From Salvia splendens (taxonomy: Eukaryota; Streptophyta; Magnoliopsida; Lamiales; Lamiaceae), in the NCBI RefSeq assembly GCF_004379255.2, contig NC_056049.1, forward strand, positions 23,792,063-23,856,062: a stretch of DNA of 64,000 nt, written 5' to 3'. A program made the translations under genes and the position numbers. The notes beneath the pieces were generated by a model, which was not told where the DNA came from, did not search any database, and saw nothing but the letters and a program-made list of their open reading frames with translations. Below, in pieces: positions 44,772 through 55,639 of this stretch; within the stretch, counting starts at the first letter, position 1; every line of letters starts with the position of its first letter.

Positions 44772-45587
44772 TTACTATGATTGAGTCATTTCTTAACAAA
44801 TAACACCGTTCATATTTTCTTTTATTCTTATATTTTACTCTCTTTATAAATTTGTTTTTATTTTTATCTCTGATTTTCTTTTCTTTTTTCTTTATTCTCA
44901 ATTACTTTAACTTATCTAACCTATTCCTACTGTTTATGCACAACAGAAACACTTCAACTAAAAAGGAACTAATGAATCGATCAAGATTTTAGAAATTGAT
45001 TTTTGAATGTTAAGTAGAAAAATGATACTATATGAAATAGAATATAGAACAAATATAGCGTAGAACAAATAGATGTACACGTTGATTTTTTATGTTTGAA
45101 AATTAATTTCTCCATGGGTTGGATTACACCTTGTTATAGGAGCATTCACTTTGAGTGACATAATAAGATCGATAAAAATCTTTCAAGTTAACCACAATTT
45201 ATATTGATGGATTGAGTCGATTGACTAGTTTTCGAGTTTGATATGTTTTTGTTCGATTCAGTTTGATTTAAGTTTTTAGCAAATTTTTAATTCGGACCAA
45301 TTCAGATACATAAAAAGCCAAAAATCGTATTTATTTTTAATACATAAATCTCTTAGATTATCCATATAATTGATTGGTGAGTATATTTTCTTATTTAGTC
45401 AAGAAAAAATAGACATAATTAATTGTTGTACCAAAAAGTAGTTGGATATGATTATCAAACTATGGATGAGGAGAGTCCATGCATAACTACCACAAGTTTA
45501 AAGATATACTTCACCTTCGAAGAAATACTTGCAAGCATTTCCCTTCTCTAGATCTCTCTCACCATCTGCGACTGAATCTTGCAACAA

Positions 45588-45980
45588 GTAAGTCCATTTT
45601 TCATTTTCTGTTGAAGGAATTTTTATACCAAAACAACTTGTATATTTTCATCTTGCTGCTACTTTCAGTAACATGGATTGTCCTATATTATGATTTATAC
45701 ACGTGTTGTGCATTTTTTTCATAGTTTCATAATTTTGTGATAAATATTTATTTGTGGGAGTACTTAATTGTTTCTTTAATTATTGAAAAGTCTTGAAGAA
45801 TTCAAGAAGAGCTTGTTGTTTTTGTGGATAAGAAAACTACTACATAAAAATTGAATCTTTTGGAGTTATATATAATGTTTGTTGCAGTTAGTGCTACAAG
45901 TTCAATAATATGTATTTGAATAATCATTCACAAGTTCACAATTACAAGCATATCTAAAACCATTTTTTCTCTCACTTTAG
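45588..45980 (+). other. 5' UTR intron of the first CNL gene
   Basis: The leader reads gcaacaa|gtaagtcc at 45588 and returns at ctcactttag|atctctc at 45981, giving a 393-bp intron 18 bp before the start codon. The paralogue at 61873 has the same leader exons and an intron in the same place (61394-61854), which supports the call. Confidence 0.75.
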
Positions 45981-45998
45981 ATCTCTCTGTGTGAAACC

Positions 45999-48900
45999 AT
46001 GGCTGCTGCCATCAATGTTCTTGTGCAAAACATGTTCAACGTTATGAAGGAAGACTACTTTCTAGTGGAAGGTCTTGATGGAGATGCCCAACAACTTCAG
46101 ACGACTTTAAGATTGATTCAAGCATACGTGGATGACGCTGCGAATAAATCCATCACTGAAAAGGCTGTCCAAGTATGGTTGACTAAGCTTGAAGATGTGG
46201 CTTTCAATGCTGATAATGTCTTGGACAAACTCAGCTATACTCTTCTCCAAAAAAAAGTGAATGAAATGAAGGCACCCAATCCCAGTTCCAAGGCATTGGT
46301 TAAGTTGCTGCTATCATGCTTCTCAGCCTTTACTGACATGTTACACCGGCGTAATATGGCTCACACAATCAAGAATATCAATGCGGATTTTGAGTCTATG
46401 AACAAAAGGGCAACATGCCTTGGCCTTCAAAGCATACTTCTGAATGCACCTGTTGCTGCTCCTACTTCTATTGATACTAATTCAATCACGTGTGATCCAA
46501 TCTTTGTCGGAAGAGATGATGATGTGTCTGAAGTAGTTGACGTGCTGACCCATATCCCCCAAGATCAGATCATTTCCATCGTTGCTCTTGTCGGAATGGG
46601 GGGTATGGGGAAGACCACGTTGACTCGGAATGTCTTCAATCATGAAAGGCTAAAGACATTTGGATCACGTATTTGGGTTCATGTTTCTCAAACTTTTGAT
46701 CCAATCAGTCTTTACAACAAAATCCATTCAACATTGGCTTCAACTAACGGTGATAGAGTTGAGCGAGTTGAGCATGAGGAAGCTATCATGAACAAGCTTC
46801 AAGAAGATCTCAGGTCTAAAACTTATCTTCTTGTTCTTGACGATGTTTGGAATGAAGATATTCCGAAATGGGAAGGTTTTATAAATAACATGAAGGGAGT
46901 TTCTTCTACCAAGGGAAATGGTATTATCATCACTACCAGGATGGTAAATGTTGATTCAATTGTTGACCCATTTCGTATTCATCGAGTGAATGGCTTATCA
47001 GATGAACAATGCTGGTCCATAATCAAAACAAGATCTTTTGATGAAAATGTAGAAGTTCCATCAGGATTTGAGACGATTGGGAAAGAGATTGCAAAGAGAT
47101 GTCAGGGTTTGCCCTTGGCTGCCAATGTGGTTGGGGGTGTGCTTCGTCGCTGTAAATCCATACAATATTGGCGCTCCATCAAAGAAAATTGGCTTTCGGA
47201 TGGTGAAGGAGGTGAGGATATCTCAAAAATATTGAAATTGAGCTATGATCATCTGTCTTCGCCATCACTCAAGAAGTGCTTCGCTTTCTGTTCGATTTTC
47301 CCCAAAGGTTGGATAATCAAGAAGGATGAGCTTATTGAACTATGGATGGCAGAAGGGTTTCTTCAACCTAGCCGAAGAGATGATATGGAATCTGTGGGAT
47401 ACATGTTTTTTAATGTGCTTCTACAGAACTCTTTGTTGCAAGCTGCAGAGGGAGTTTATCGTGGAAGGGAAAAAAACTATGTGATGCACGATCTTGTGCA
47501 TGATCTTGCATCTTCTAATAATAATGCAGATGGCAGCGCTCTAGTTCGATACACGTTTCATGAAAAAGAATCAAGTCATATTCCAGAAGAAGTATCCAGG
47601 AATTTGCGTACATTATGCTTGGGATATGGAACTTCTGTTACCATATTTTCTGACTTCAAATGTCTGCATAATCTAACTCTTTATGGTCGTAATTATAAAG
47701 AGTTGTCCATTTCAATTAAGGAGTTGATACATTTGAGAAATCTCAATATTTCTGACACATCAATTGACAACATTCCGGAGTGGATTGGTGAACTCCACCA
47801 CTTGCAAACATTTAGAGCAGAAATATTGGAATTGAAGAAACTGCCAAGTACATTGAAGTACTTGATTAATTTAAGGCATCTTCATTTATGGTCGACAACA
47901 GAGTTACCTGCGGAGATTGGTAAATTAACTAGTCTTCAAACACTTGGGTACTTTTCAGTGGGCAAAGAAAAGGGTTACCAAATTGAAGAGCTTGGAAGTT
48001 TGAAGAATCTCAAAGGATCACTATGTATTCAGAATCTCGAAAGGGTGCGTGACAAGGAAGAGGCTATGAAAGCAAATATGTTGCAGAAGACAAACTTGTC
48101 TGGATTGACGTTTGTATGGAATGAGGATAGTGACGCCGACAGAAATGATGAGAGTGTGTTGGAGGGCCTTCAACCGCATGCAAATCTGAAGGTGTTGGAG
48201 ATTCGAGGATACAAAGGCAAAACATTTCCAACATGGTGTAAGAAGATGGCAGTACGGAATGGTTCTCAAGGGTCTTGGGTACCACTTCATAACTTGATTG
48301 AGATATCACTTTGGTATTGCTCAGAGTGTGAGGAAATCCCAATGCTGGATCACTCATTACCTAATCTCAAATCTCTTTCTTTGGATAATTTGAAGAAGGT
48401 GAGGTCCATAAATTTCTCATTCAAAAATTTAAAATCTCTTTATATAAACGGATTAGAGAGATTACAATGTCTGCCAGAATCGATTTTCTGTAACAATCAA
48501 AGTCTCTCAAATTTGTGGATTGGAGAGTGCCCTGTGTTGAGTGAATTACCAGATGGGCTGGACACCCTCAAGTCTCTAGAAGAATTGACCATCAGGGACT
48601 GTCCAAATCTGAAGTGGATCAAGAATCCAAGTCGTGGAGCAAAAAAATATCAATATCAAGGAATCCTCCGCAAGCTGAGAATTGAAGGGTGCGAGAAGCT
48701 AGTGGAATTTCCACATCAAGTTCTGGAGTCGTCCGCACCCAAAATCAAAATTCTGGAATTGGAAGAATTAAGGAGCCTAAAGAATCTACCGATGCTAATT
48801 GACTGCCTCGCCAAATCATCTCCGTGCCTTGAAGAATTGACAATCAGAGGTGTTCCTAATTTCATGGCTAGTGGTTTTATTGAGAGTTGGGATTTAGGCA

Positions 48901-49385
48901 GGTTGAAGGAATTAAAGATAGATGTGAGTGTGGAGTGGTCAAGGGAGAATAGTGTTGCCATTGGAGAGACAGTGGAAGGCATGCTGCAAGGATGTGCCAA
49001 CTCACTTCGTATCTTAGTATTGAAGGGGGTGGATAACTGGGAGTGGATGCCCCAATCATTTCAACACCTCACTGCTCTTTCTTCGTTGATGTTAGAGAAT
49101 ATAGGGGTACAAGAACTGCCCCAATCTATTCAGCACATCACTACTCTTTTTCTGTTGGTATTAGAGAATATAGGGATACAAGAATTGCCACAATGGTTGG
49201 GAAACCTCTCATCTATGGAAATTTTAATTATAGTTGGTTGTAAGAAGTTGAGGTGTCTGCCCTCTGTGGATGCATTGAAGCGCCTCGCTCATTTACGTAT
49301 TAAAGATTGTCTAGAACTATGTATTGATTCAGAGTGGCGCAACCATCCCAATCTCGACATCCAGGTTGATGGCATCGATATTTGA
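45999..49385 (+). CDS. CC-NB-LRR (CNL) disease resistance protein, intact
   Basis: A single coding exon of 1128 residues starts at ATG 45999. Intracellular receptors of this class detect pathogen effectors and trigger immune cell death by oligomerising after ADP/ATP exchange. Order: Rx-type coiled coil (1-130, EDVID-like LEDVAFNADNVLD at 64-76), NB-ARC with P-loop GMGGMGKTT (199-207), kinase 2 LLVLDDVW (277-284), RNBS-B GNGIIITTR (306-314), GLPLAA (370-375), RNBS-D CFAFCSIFPKGW (437-448), MHD in VMHDLVHDLA (from 495), then LRRs from about 540 to the end, irregular after 800. All motifs needed for nucleotide binding are present and no disruption is seen. The WVHVSQTFD motif departs slightly from the common WVxVS. 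The nearly identical gene at 61873 indicates a tandem family. Confidence 0.96.
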   Translation: MAAAINVLVQNMFNVMKEDYFLVEGLDGDAQQLQTTLRLIQAYVDDAANKSITEKAVQVWLTKLEDVAFNADNVLDKLSYTLLQKKVNEMKAPNPSSKALVKLLLSCFSAFTDMLHRRNMAHTIKNINADFESMNKRATCLGLQSILLNAPVAAPTSIDTNSITCDPIFVGRDDDVSEVVDVLTHIPQDQIISIVALVGMGGMGKTTLTRNVFNHERLKTFGSRIWVHVSQTFDPISLYNKIHSTLASTNGDRVERVEHEEAIMNKLQEDLRSKTYLLVLDDVWNEDIPKWEGFINNMKGVSSTKGNGIIITTRMVNVDSIVDPFRIHRVNGLSDEQCWSIIKTRSFDENVEVPSGFETIGKEIAKRCQGLPLAANVVGGVLRRCKSIQYWRSIKENWLSDGEGGEDISKILKLSYDHLSSPSLKKCFAFCSIFPKGWIIKKDELIELWMAEGFLQPSRRDDMESVGYMFFNVLLQNSLLQAAEGVYRGREKNYVMHDLVHDLASSNNNADGSALVRYTFHEKESSHIPEEVSRNLRTLCLGYGTSVTIFSDFKCLHNLTLYGRNYKELSISIKELIHLRNLNISDTSIDNIPEWIGELHHLQTFRAEILELKKLPSTLKYLINLRHLHLWSTTELPAEIGKLTSLQTLGYFSVGKEKGYQIEELGSLKNLKGSLCIQNLERVRDKEEAMKANMLQKTNLSGLTFVWNEDSDADRNDESVLEGLQPHANLKVLEIRGYKGKTFPTWCKKMAVRNGSQGSWVPLHNLIEISLWYCSECEEIPMLDHSLPNLKSLSLDNLKKVRSINFSFKNLKSLYINGLERLQCLPESIFCNNQSLSNLWIGECPVLSELPDGLDTLKSLEELTIRDCPNLKWIKNPSRGAKKYQYQGILRKLRIEGCEKLVEFPHQVLESSAPKIKILELEELRSLKNLPMLIDCLAKSSPCLEELTIRGVPNFMASGFIESWDLGRLKELKIDVSVEWSRENSVAIGETVEGMLQGCANSLRILVLKGVDNWEWMPQSFQHLTALSSLMLENIGVQELPQSIQHITTLFLLVLENIGIQELPQWLGNLSSMEILIIVGCKKLRCLPSVDALKRLAHLRIKDCLELCIDSEWRNHPNLDIQVDGIDI

Positions 49386-49397
49386 ATGTTGTAGCAA

Positions 49398-49538
49398 GTA
49401 AGTATCATTTTTGATATTTTGTTGAGGAAAATAGTTTATTGAAGCAATGGGATGGGAGGGCTTCACTCTCTCAACTCTCATTATTCATACATGTATATAT
49501 GTTTTTGAACTTACAAATGTGTTATTTTTCCTTCGTAG
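49398..49538 (+). other. 3' UTR intron of the first CNL gene
   Basis: Twelve bases after the stop codon the sequence reads gcaa|gtaagtatc and a good acceptor ttttccttcgtag|ga follows at 49538, giving a 141-bp intron. Being so close to the stop it should not trigger nonsense-mediated decay. Splicing is predicted, not shown. Confidence 0.5.
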
Positions 49539-50021
49539 GAAGATTGCAGAGGTAAAAATAGAGTCATTGCATGTGAAGTGTGGGATTCATCACAACATTC
49601 CAAATTAAATGCACGCGTGGACATTGTGCTCTGTCCAGAACATCAGCCGTTTTAGCAGATTCATGAAATTCAAATTTAAATGAGGAAAAGAAGTGTTTTT
49701 TTGGCATTCCATAATGCTCCACAAAATACAGAGAAAAATAAAAAAAAAAGGTAGAAAAGGGAGAAGATGATGAAGCATTTAAACTCCATATCATTTCAGA
49801 GACAAACCACCACCGACAACTGGTGAATATCATGGACTCTACGGTTTGGTTTCAATACTTAGCATGTGTGGCTACTTCTTCATTGTTGCTCCTACCATTA
49901 GTGGGATTGAATGCTATAATAATTTGGTGAAATCCATATTTAAACCGTTGCTTTGGTTTTCATCTATAGTTATGATGTATTTGAGATAGTACTGTATTTT
50001 TATATATATGCCTCTTTTTAA

Positions 50022-50240
50022 TACTCCTCCCTCCGTTTCTTGTTAATAGATGTACTTTTTTTCGGCACGAAAATTAAGAATAGTGTGTTAAATGGATGGC
50101 GAATAAAATAAGAGAGATAGAGGGAGAATAAAGTAAGAGGGAGGTTACTTATTGCCAATAAATAGAAATGACTCACTTCATAAAACTTTCCAAAACAGAA
50201 AAAAAAAAATATAACTCAATTAACATGAAAGGGATGGATT
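50022..50240. mobile_element. Stowaway-like MITE
   Basis: The left end tactcctccctccgtttctt and the right end acatgaaagggatgga are inverted relatives. The interior carries aagtaagaggga-type repeats and no frame. Confidence 0.55.
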
Positions 50241-50499
50241 ATCACTTTTACTTGGAAATTGGATGATATCATAGATGAGGAACTTGCACGTTTTATCTTG
50301 TTCGTGGAGCAATTAATATATATGTGGACTTAGGTGTCAAAGATTCTTTGAAGTTAAATTACCTTTTTTATATCAATTTGAGAAATTTATGATAGAATCG
50401 CAACTTATATTCCACATCTAAATTTCCCAACCCAATATTCAACAAAGGGGGTTAAACAAACAAACAATAATGGTCAATCTTTTCCCAACCCAATCCAAT

Positions 50500-50905
50500 G
50501 TTATTGGCAGATAGAAGGTTAGTTTCACTTGTTCACCAATATACCCATTTGTATCTACATAGCCACTCATATCATGTAAAGCACACAACAAGGGAAATAC
50601 TTGAACCATGGACTAATAGTCTAGTTCATTAATGATGAAAGATCAAATAACATCACATCTAACTTAAACCATAAATTTAGGTTGATACTTACATAAATTC
50701 ATAAAGATAGGAACCAACAGAACATTATTTCAGGGGACATAATTTTCATCTATCTTGCTCTTTCACAATTTGGGTAACCAACTCCTCACAAAACTAGATT
50801 AAGACAAGATGCCTTCCACAGATACAATCTTCAAGTTGACAAGACGACATCAATCGCAAAATACATAACAGGTCCTCGCAAGCATATAAAGAAATAAATC
50901 CCGAC
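50500..50905. repeat. Diverged copy of an eIF3f-pseudogene intron segment
   Basis: Landmarks in this stretch (atatcatgtaaagcacac, ggggacata, catctatct, gatacaatcttcaagttgac, agcatataaagaaat) recur in the same order at about 52370-52940 and in part at 54430-54515. The 52370-52940 copy lies in introns of the eIF3f pseudogene, so the three represent local duplication of that region. Confidence 0.65.
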
Positions 50906-51027
50906 CCAAATAACAGGGCCAAGTGGTCCGGAGGGGCCCAAAGGTATCAGATTCCGAGTCCTACGTGGAGCGGCCTTTAAATTTAAATTCATTTACTCAT
51001 CCAACAAAATATACTCTGATTGATAGG

Positions 51028-51205
51028 GTTAAGGAGCCTAAAGAATCTACCAATGCTAATTGACTGTCTCCCTAAATCATCTACTCCTAATTTCAGAGAA
51101 TTACCATTGTGTTGATGGTTCCCCCATTTGAATGTTGTAGCAGGTATTGTTTTTGATGTTGTGTTGATGAAAATTATTTATTCAAGCAATGGGATGGCTC
51201 TCTCT
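51028..51205 (+). pseudogene. Fragment of a third CNL gene (LRR end and 3' UTR)
   Basis: The stretch gttaaggagcctaaagaatc to about 51085 matches the LRR coding region of the intact CNL at 48768-48825. From 51125 the text resumes with the homologue of the stop and 3' UTR (ttgaatgttgtagcagg, gaagcaatgggatgg-like) seen at 49382-49455. About 550 bp between them are deleted. It is a remnant of a further CNL copy between the two genes. Confidence 0.8.
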
Positions 51206-51945
51206 ATTTGCAAAGTTGCAACTCTTTTCTTTTATCTCTCATTTCTAATACTCATTTCCATGTTCTTTCTTTCCCTTCACACATTACAACACTTTATTCA
51301 TACAGATTTGATGATCATAATACTCAAATTCAATCAACTTCTCTTTTCTTTTCTATACATTTTCAAGGGCAGATAAAACAGACATGACACAGAACTAGAT
51401 CAGAAAATTTCTTAAGCTTATTTCCAATCAACCATATTTTGAAACATTAATGCAGAATCAAATCATATATTTCAACCAAAATCCTACACACACTCACAAG
51501 AGGAAAAGCACTAAGTGATAAAATTAGACAATCACCAACTCGGACATTTGAATTATAATAAAAACTTGGTGGAAAAAAACACAGTTCTCATAGAGCAATA
51601 ACCCAGTATAAAGTGGTACTAATGGTTACACTCTGTAGCTTTAATTTGTAAAAGCATCAATTTATTGAAATGGAAAACAAAAGTGCACAGAAAAGCTCAA
51701 TGCAATAAAACATGGCTAATACACTAGTCACTAAAGTGTATCAATATAGATTGCTGTTCCATAATAATTTTTACCAGGGACAAACAAAGGTGAAGCAAAT
51801 AGCTAGTTTGTTCTGGCCAAAAAAAGAGATTCTCAACAAAGCAAATCATAAATGAAAAGAAAGGTCGTACTGGTACATCTCGAAAAGAAAAAAACTACAT
51901 GACAGATACTATCATGGTGTACCGAGAAACTAGAATGGTGATCCA

Positions 51946-53106
51946 TCAAAGGATCTGGGCAGCAGTATTGAGCTTTTCGGCTAAGCTAAGTTGTGTTCTC
52001 GTAATGCTAGACAAATAAAGCAACAGAAGTTGGTCCTGCAAGAAGAAAAGGACATGGTTGAGGATTAATTCGGCAACAAAAGAAGGCCTCAAACACTTAC
52101 TATGACTGCAAAGGCATTAAACCTAGCGGAAACTGCAGAATTTACTAAACACCTTGGAGCATAACAAATGGCTGCCCAGTCCTGAAGAGTGGCTTAGACC
52201 TCAAATCAGATAGAAAGAACATGAAAGACAAGAGGTAATTAGATAAATAAATTAAACATATCAAACATCATGCTTAAAATTCAAACTTGACAATGCAGAA
52301 AGTTGCTGTTGAGCCTACCCTTCTCCCTCCTGTGCCCAAGATTAAAACCATAATATCAACTGTTTCCCAATAAAATGTTATTTGCTAGTTAGAAGGTTTA
52401 AATGCATTGATATCATGTAAAGCACACACCCAGTGAAATATTAGAACTCGTGGATCAATGCACTGCCACCAATTACTCCACCAGTTGAAAACCTATCCTG
52501 ACAAGAATGTAACAAAATTTCTTAATCAGTTTCCAAAACTAAGAAATTAAATTGTAAAACTGAGATCAAGTCATCAAGCAATCCATCCAATCTCATTAAT
52601 CATGTTGTTACTTAGTTGACGTAAACACTGAAATGAATATTAACCAAAATAAAATCAACACCTATCAATACTATTATCATGAAAATTGAAAAAATGAAAT
52701 CTTATTATTCTCCTTCCGTTGGTCAAAATTCATAAAAATATAAACCAAGAGTTGAATACTCCAGGGGACATATTTCCATCTATCTTTCTCTTTCACATTG
52801 TTTAGGTAATTCTTTCTGATAAAGCTACGACTATTAAGTGAAGATTCCTACCAAAGATACAACCTTTAAGTCGACAAGATGACATTAATAACAAAATACT
52901 AAGTCCTACTAAGCATATAAAGAAATCAAGAAGACATCACCATTCAAACAAGTATGGCTCTAATGTCTTATCAGAACAGTTAGAGTAAAAAAAGCTAGTG
53001 AACTCGAATTATAACCAAGAAATTACCATCCAACAATGGCTTCCTTTGGATTCACCTTCTGGTGGGAAGTCAACATATTCTGATGATAATCAATATCAAG
53101 CGCAAC
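51946..53106 (-). pseudogene. Partial, broken copy of eIF3 subunit F (eIF3f)
   Basis: Three exon-like segments on the minus strand translate to eIF3f, an MPN-domain subunit of translation initiation factor 3: 53106-53027 (VALDIDYHQNMLTSHQKV, then NPKEAIVGW), 52492-52443 (FSTGGVIGGSALIHEF, then a stop) and 52035-51946 (DQLLLLYLSSITRTQLSLAE, then the normal C-terminus ending in TGA). Splice signals fit: acceptor TTTTAG before the first, donor GTAATT splitting the Trp codon, acceptor GATAG before the second, acceptor TTGCAG before the third. The first exon and the middle exons that should lie between the second and third segments were not found, so this is an unprocessed, decayed copy. Confidence 0.82.
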
Positions 53107-53995
53107 CTAAAATCACACATACATAAACTCATCAATACATACAAACGTAGTAAACAGAGGAAAAGAAGCTCCGATTTGAGCTAAACGAATCACATAACTC
53201 GTTTCCCGATAAATAGTGCCAGAAGGCTTCGCAAAACACTCTCTCAATTAAAAAAAAAAGTTATACAAAAACAAACGCAATTCATAATAGAGCGTAATTA
53301 GAATAACCTTCGATTAATCTCAAATTTTGGTGAAAAGTAGAAATGTTGAATCACCTGATCATAGGACTCATTGTGACTAGGTCCGACAGATTTTTCACGC
53401 ACCTGAACTTACAATTGGCTTTTACTTGGAATTTGCACATATCACTTTTACTTGGAATTTGCACATTTTATTATGTTCATAGAGAAACGTATATATATAT
53501 ATATATGTACTTCTCAGTTGTCGATTTTGAGAAATTAATCTAGTTTTTATTGTGCTTCACAAGGATGTGATTGTAGTGGAAAATTGGGAGTGATTAATTC
53601 GAAATCTCAATGTTCCTTGGTAGTTAACCCTTTGGTTTTGTGCATGTAGTACTTGCTAGCAAGTAGTATCATTTTCATCTTTAACCCTTTGGTTTTGTGC
53701 ATGTACAATATATTTAGATCTAATAGAATCCAAAATTGTACACTTTTTTCATTGTTCTTATTATTCGCATCATGTTAGGTAGGAATAACTGTAATAAAAA
53801 ACTTCCAACGTAAATAGCAATTGAGCCACTAATTAATTATATTGCTAATGGCAGCTGGAAATTATGGCACACAGTCAATAGTTTCAACTTGTCAATTGCC
53901 AATATATTCATTAATTTGGTGCACGTAACAGAATATAGTAATCTGCGCTGGGCAATGCACATTAGTGCATGGAACCATTAGAGATATACTCCCTC

Positions 53996-54230
53996 CTCCG
54001 CCAAGCTCCCACTTTGACCTAGCACATATTTCAAAAGTTATAAAGAAAAACAAGTTAAAATAGTGATATGTATATTATGTTTTTATAAATTAGTTCTATA
54101 ATATAATGTAAGGAAGAAATGAGTTAGTCGAATGTAAAATTCATTATTAAAACTAGTAAACATAAAGTGGAATAATTAATAAGGGACGAACCAAAATAAA
54201 TTAAAACACGTAATTAAAGACAGGGGGATA
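53996..54230. mobile_element. Stowaway-like MITE
   Basis: The left end atactccctcctccgcca and the right end aaagacagggggatat are inverted relatives. The interior is AT-rich and non-coding. Confidence 0.45.
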
Positions 54231-55061
54231 TATATTTAATATTCTCACTGAAATCGACAAATATGTAATGGAGTTGGCTGAAGTTATAGGTATATTGAGT
54301 TTCACTTGCTTTTAATAATATTAAATGTGTTTTTATTTATCACATTACTAGAATTTTTCAAACTAGATTAATTCATTTGTTCACTATCCATAGTTAATCT
54401 ATTAGTAAGTAATTAATTTATTTATATTTTTTATTTCACAAATACAATCTATAAGCTGACATCAATCACAAAATACATAACATGTCCTCACAAGCATATA
54501 AAGAAATCAAGAACACGTTAAATAAACAAGAAAGTGAACGTGAATTGTATCTAAGAAATAACAAAGTAATTATTATTACCAAGAAATTAACAAAGATTTA
54601 CTTATTTCTTGGAAATGTTAAGGGCACCCGCAACGCGTCTCGCGGGTGTCCCTTATCTCGTCCCTCCGAGACGAGACGGCCGCGGGACGCGTTGCAGCGT
54701 CCCGTTTCGTCCCCAGCCCGCCGAGACGGCACCCGAGCTGTCTCGCCACGCTCTCGCGCGACGTGGCGGGCTCCAGCGCCATGCGTGACGCCCACTCGCC
54801 GGCCCGCGAGTGGGATTCGTCACGCTGACGCAATAAATCATTTTTTAAAAAAATTCAAATTTAATATAAAAAATAAAAAAACGGTCATATGACCGTTCAA
54901 CGGTAATTTAAAAAAAATATTATTTTTTCTTTTTTTATTCTATAAATACTCATCTTTCACACACACAAACACACATCTATTCTTCTCAAGTCTTCTCTCT
55001 TTCCTCTCCAATTTTCATCTCAAATCATCTCTTTTAGTCTTCTACCAAAGTTAATCTATTC

Positions 55062-55356
55062 ATGGATCCATTTGAGCAAATGCTTCGAATAATGGAAGAA
55101 TCACTTGAAGAAGATCGATGTAGGGAGGCGGAGGAAGCCACCCCGCCCCAAAGACGATCCTGGACTTACATCCATCGTAACCGGAAGAAAGCCGCCACAA
55201 GGTTAGTACGCGACTACTTCTGTGATAACCCGGTATGGGGAGATACCTACTTCCGTCGCCGTTTCCGCATGCGGCGACCGCTATTTCTCCACATCGCAAA
55301 TACATTGGCAGCCCGGGAAGAGTTCTTCCAAGAAGGGTTCGACGCCGTTGGCCGTC
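55062..55356 (+). pseudogene. N-terminal part of an interrupted Harbinger transposase
   Basis: The frame opens with ATG (MDPFEQMLRIMEESLEED) and carries the family's conserved start: RRSWTYIHRNRKKAATRLV and FRRRFRMRRPLFLHIANTL. It corresponds to residues 1-109 of the intact homologue at 36196-37482. It ends where an LTR begins at 55357. Confidence 0.88.
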
Positions 55357-55633
55357 TGTTAAGGATATAGTTCCTCAACGATAGGAAATTCGCGTCGAAC
55401 GTCGCGGGAGCTTTGCCCGTCGATCAATCCGGCGTCCAATTCTATGGTTTGTGCTTTGTGCACGAGAGAAAAACGATAAATTGCGTAAAAAGGTATTTTA
55501 TTTCTTGAATGATCGAACTAAAGAACAATGTCCACTATTTATAATAGTGGATACTAACTTAATGAGCAAGACAAAAGATATGAAAAAGATAAGCAAAACT
55601 AACTAAATAATAATAATAATAATAATCGTATCA
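55357..55633 (-). repeat. LTR-B, left copy
   Basis: This 277-bp repeat begins tgttaaggatatag and ends cgtatca. It differs from the copy at 57011-57297 at a good number of sites, so that insertion is older than the element at 39386. Confidence 0.88.
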
Positions 55634-55639
55634 ACTCTC

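Noticed and set aside
51946..53106. A functional eIF3f gene
   Set aside because: The N-terminal exon and the central exons are missing and the second segment ends in a stop, so it is called a pseudogene.
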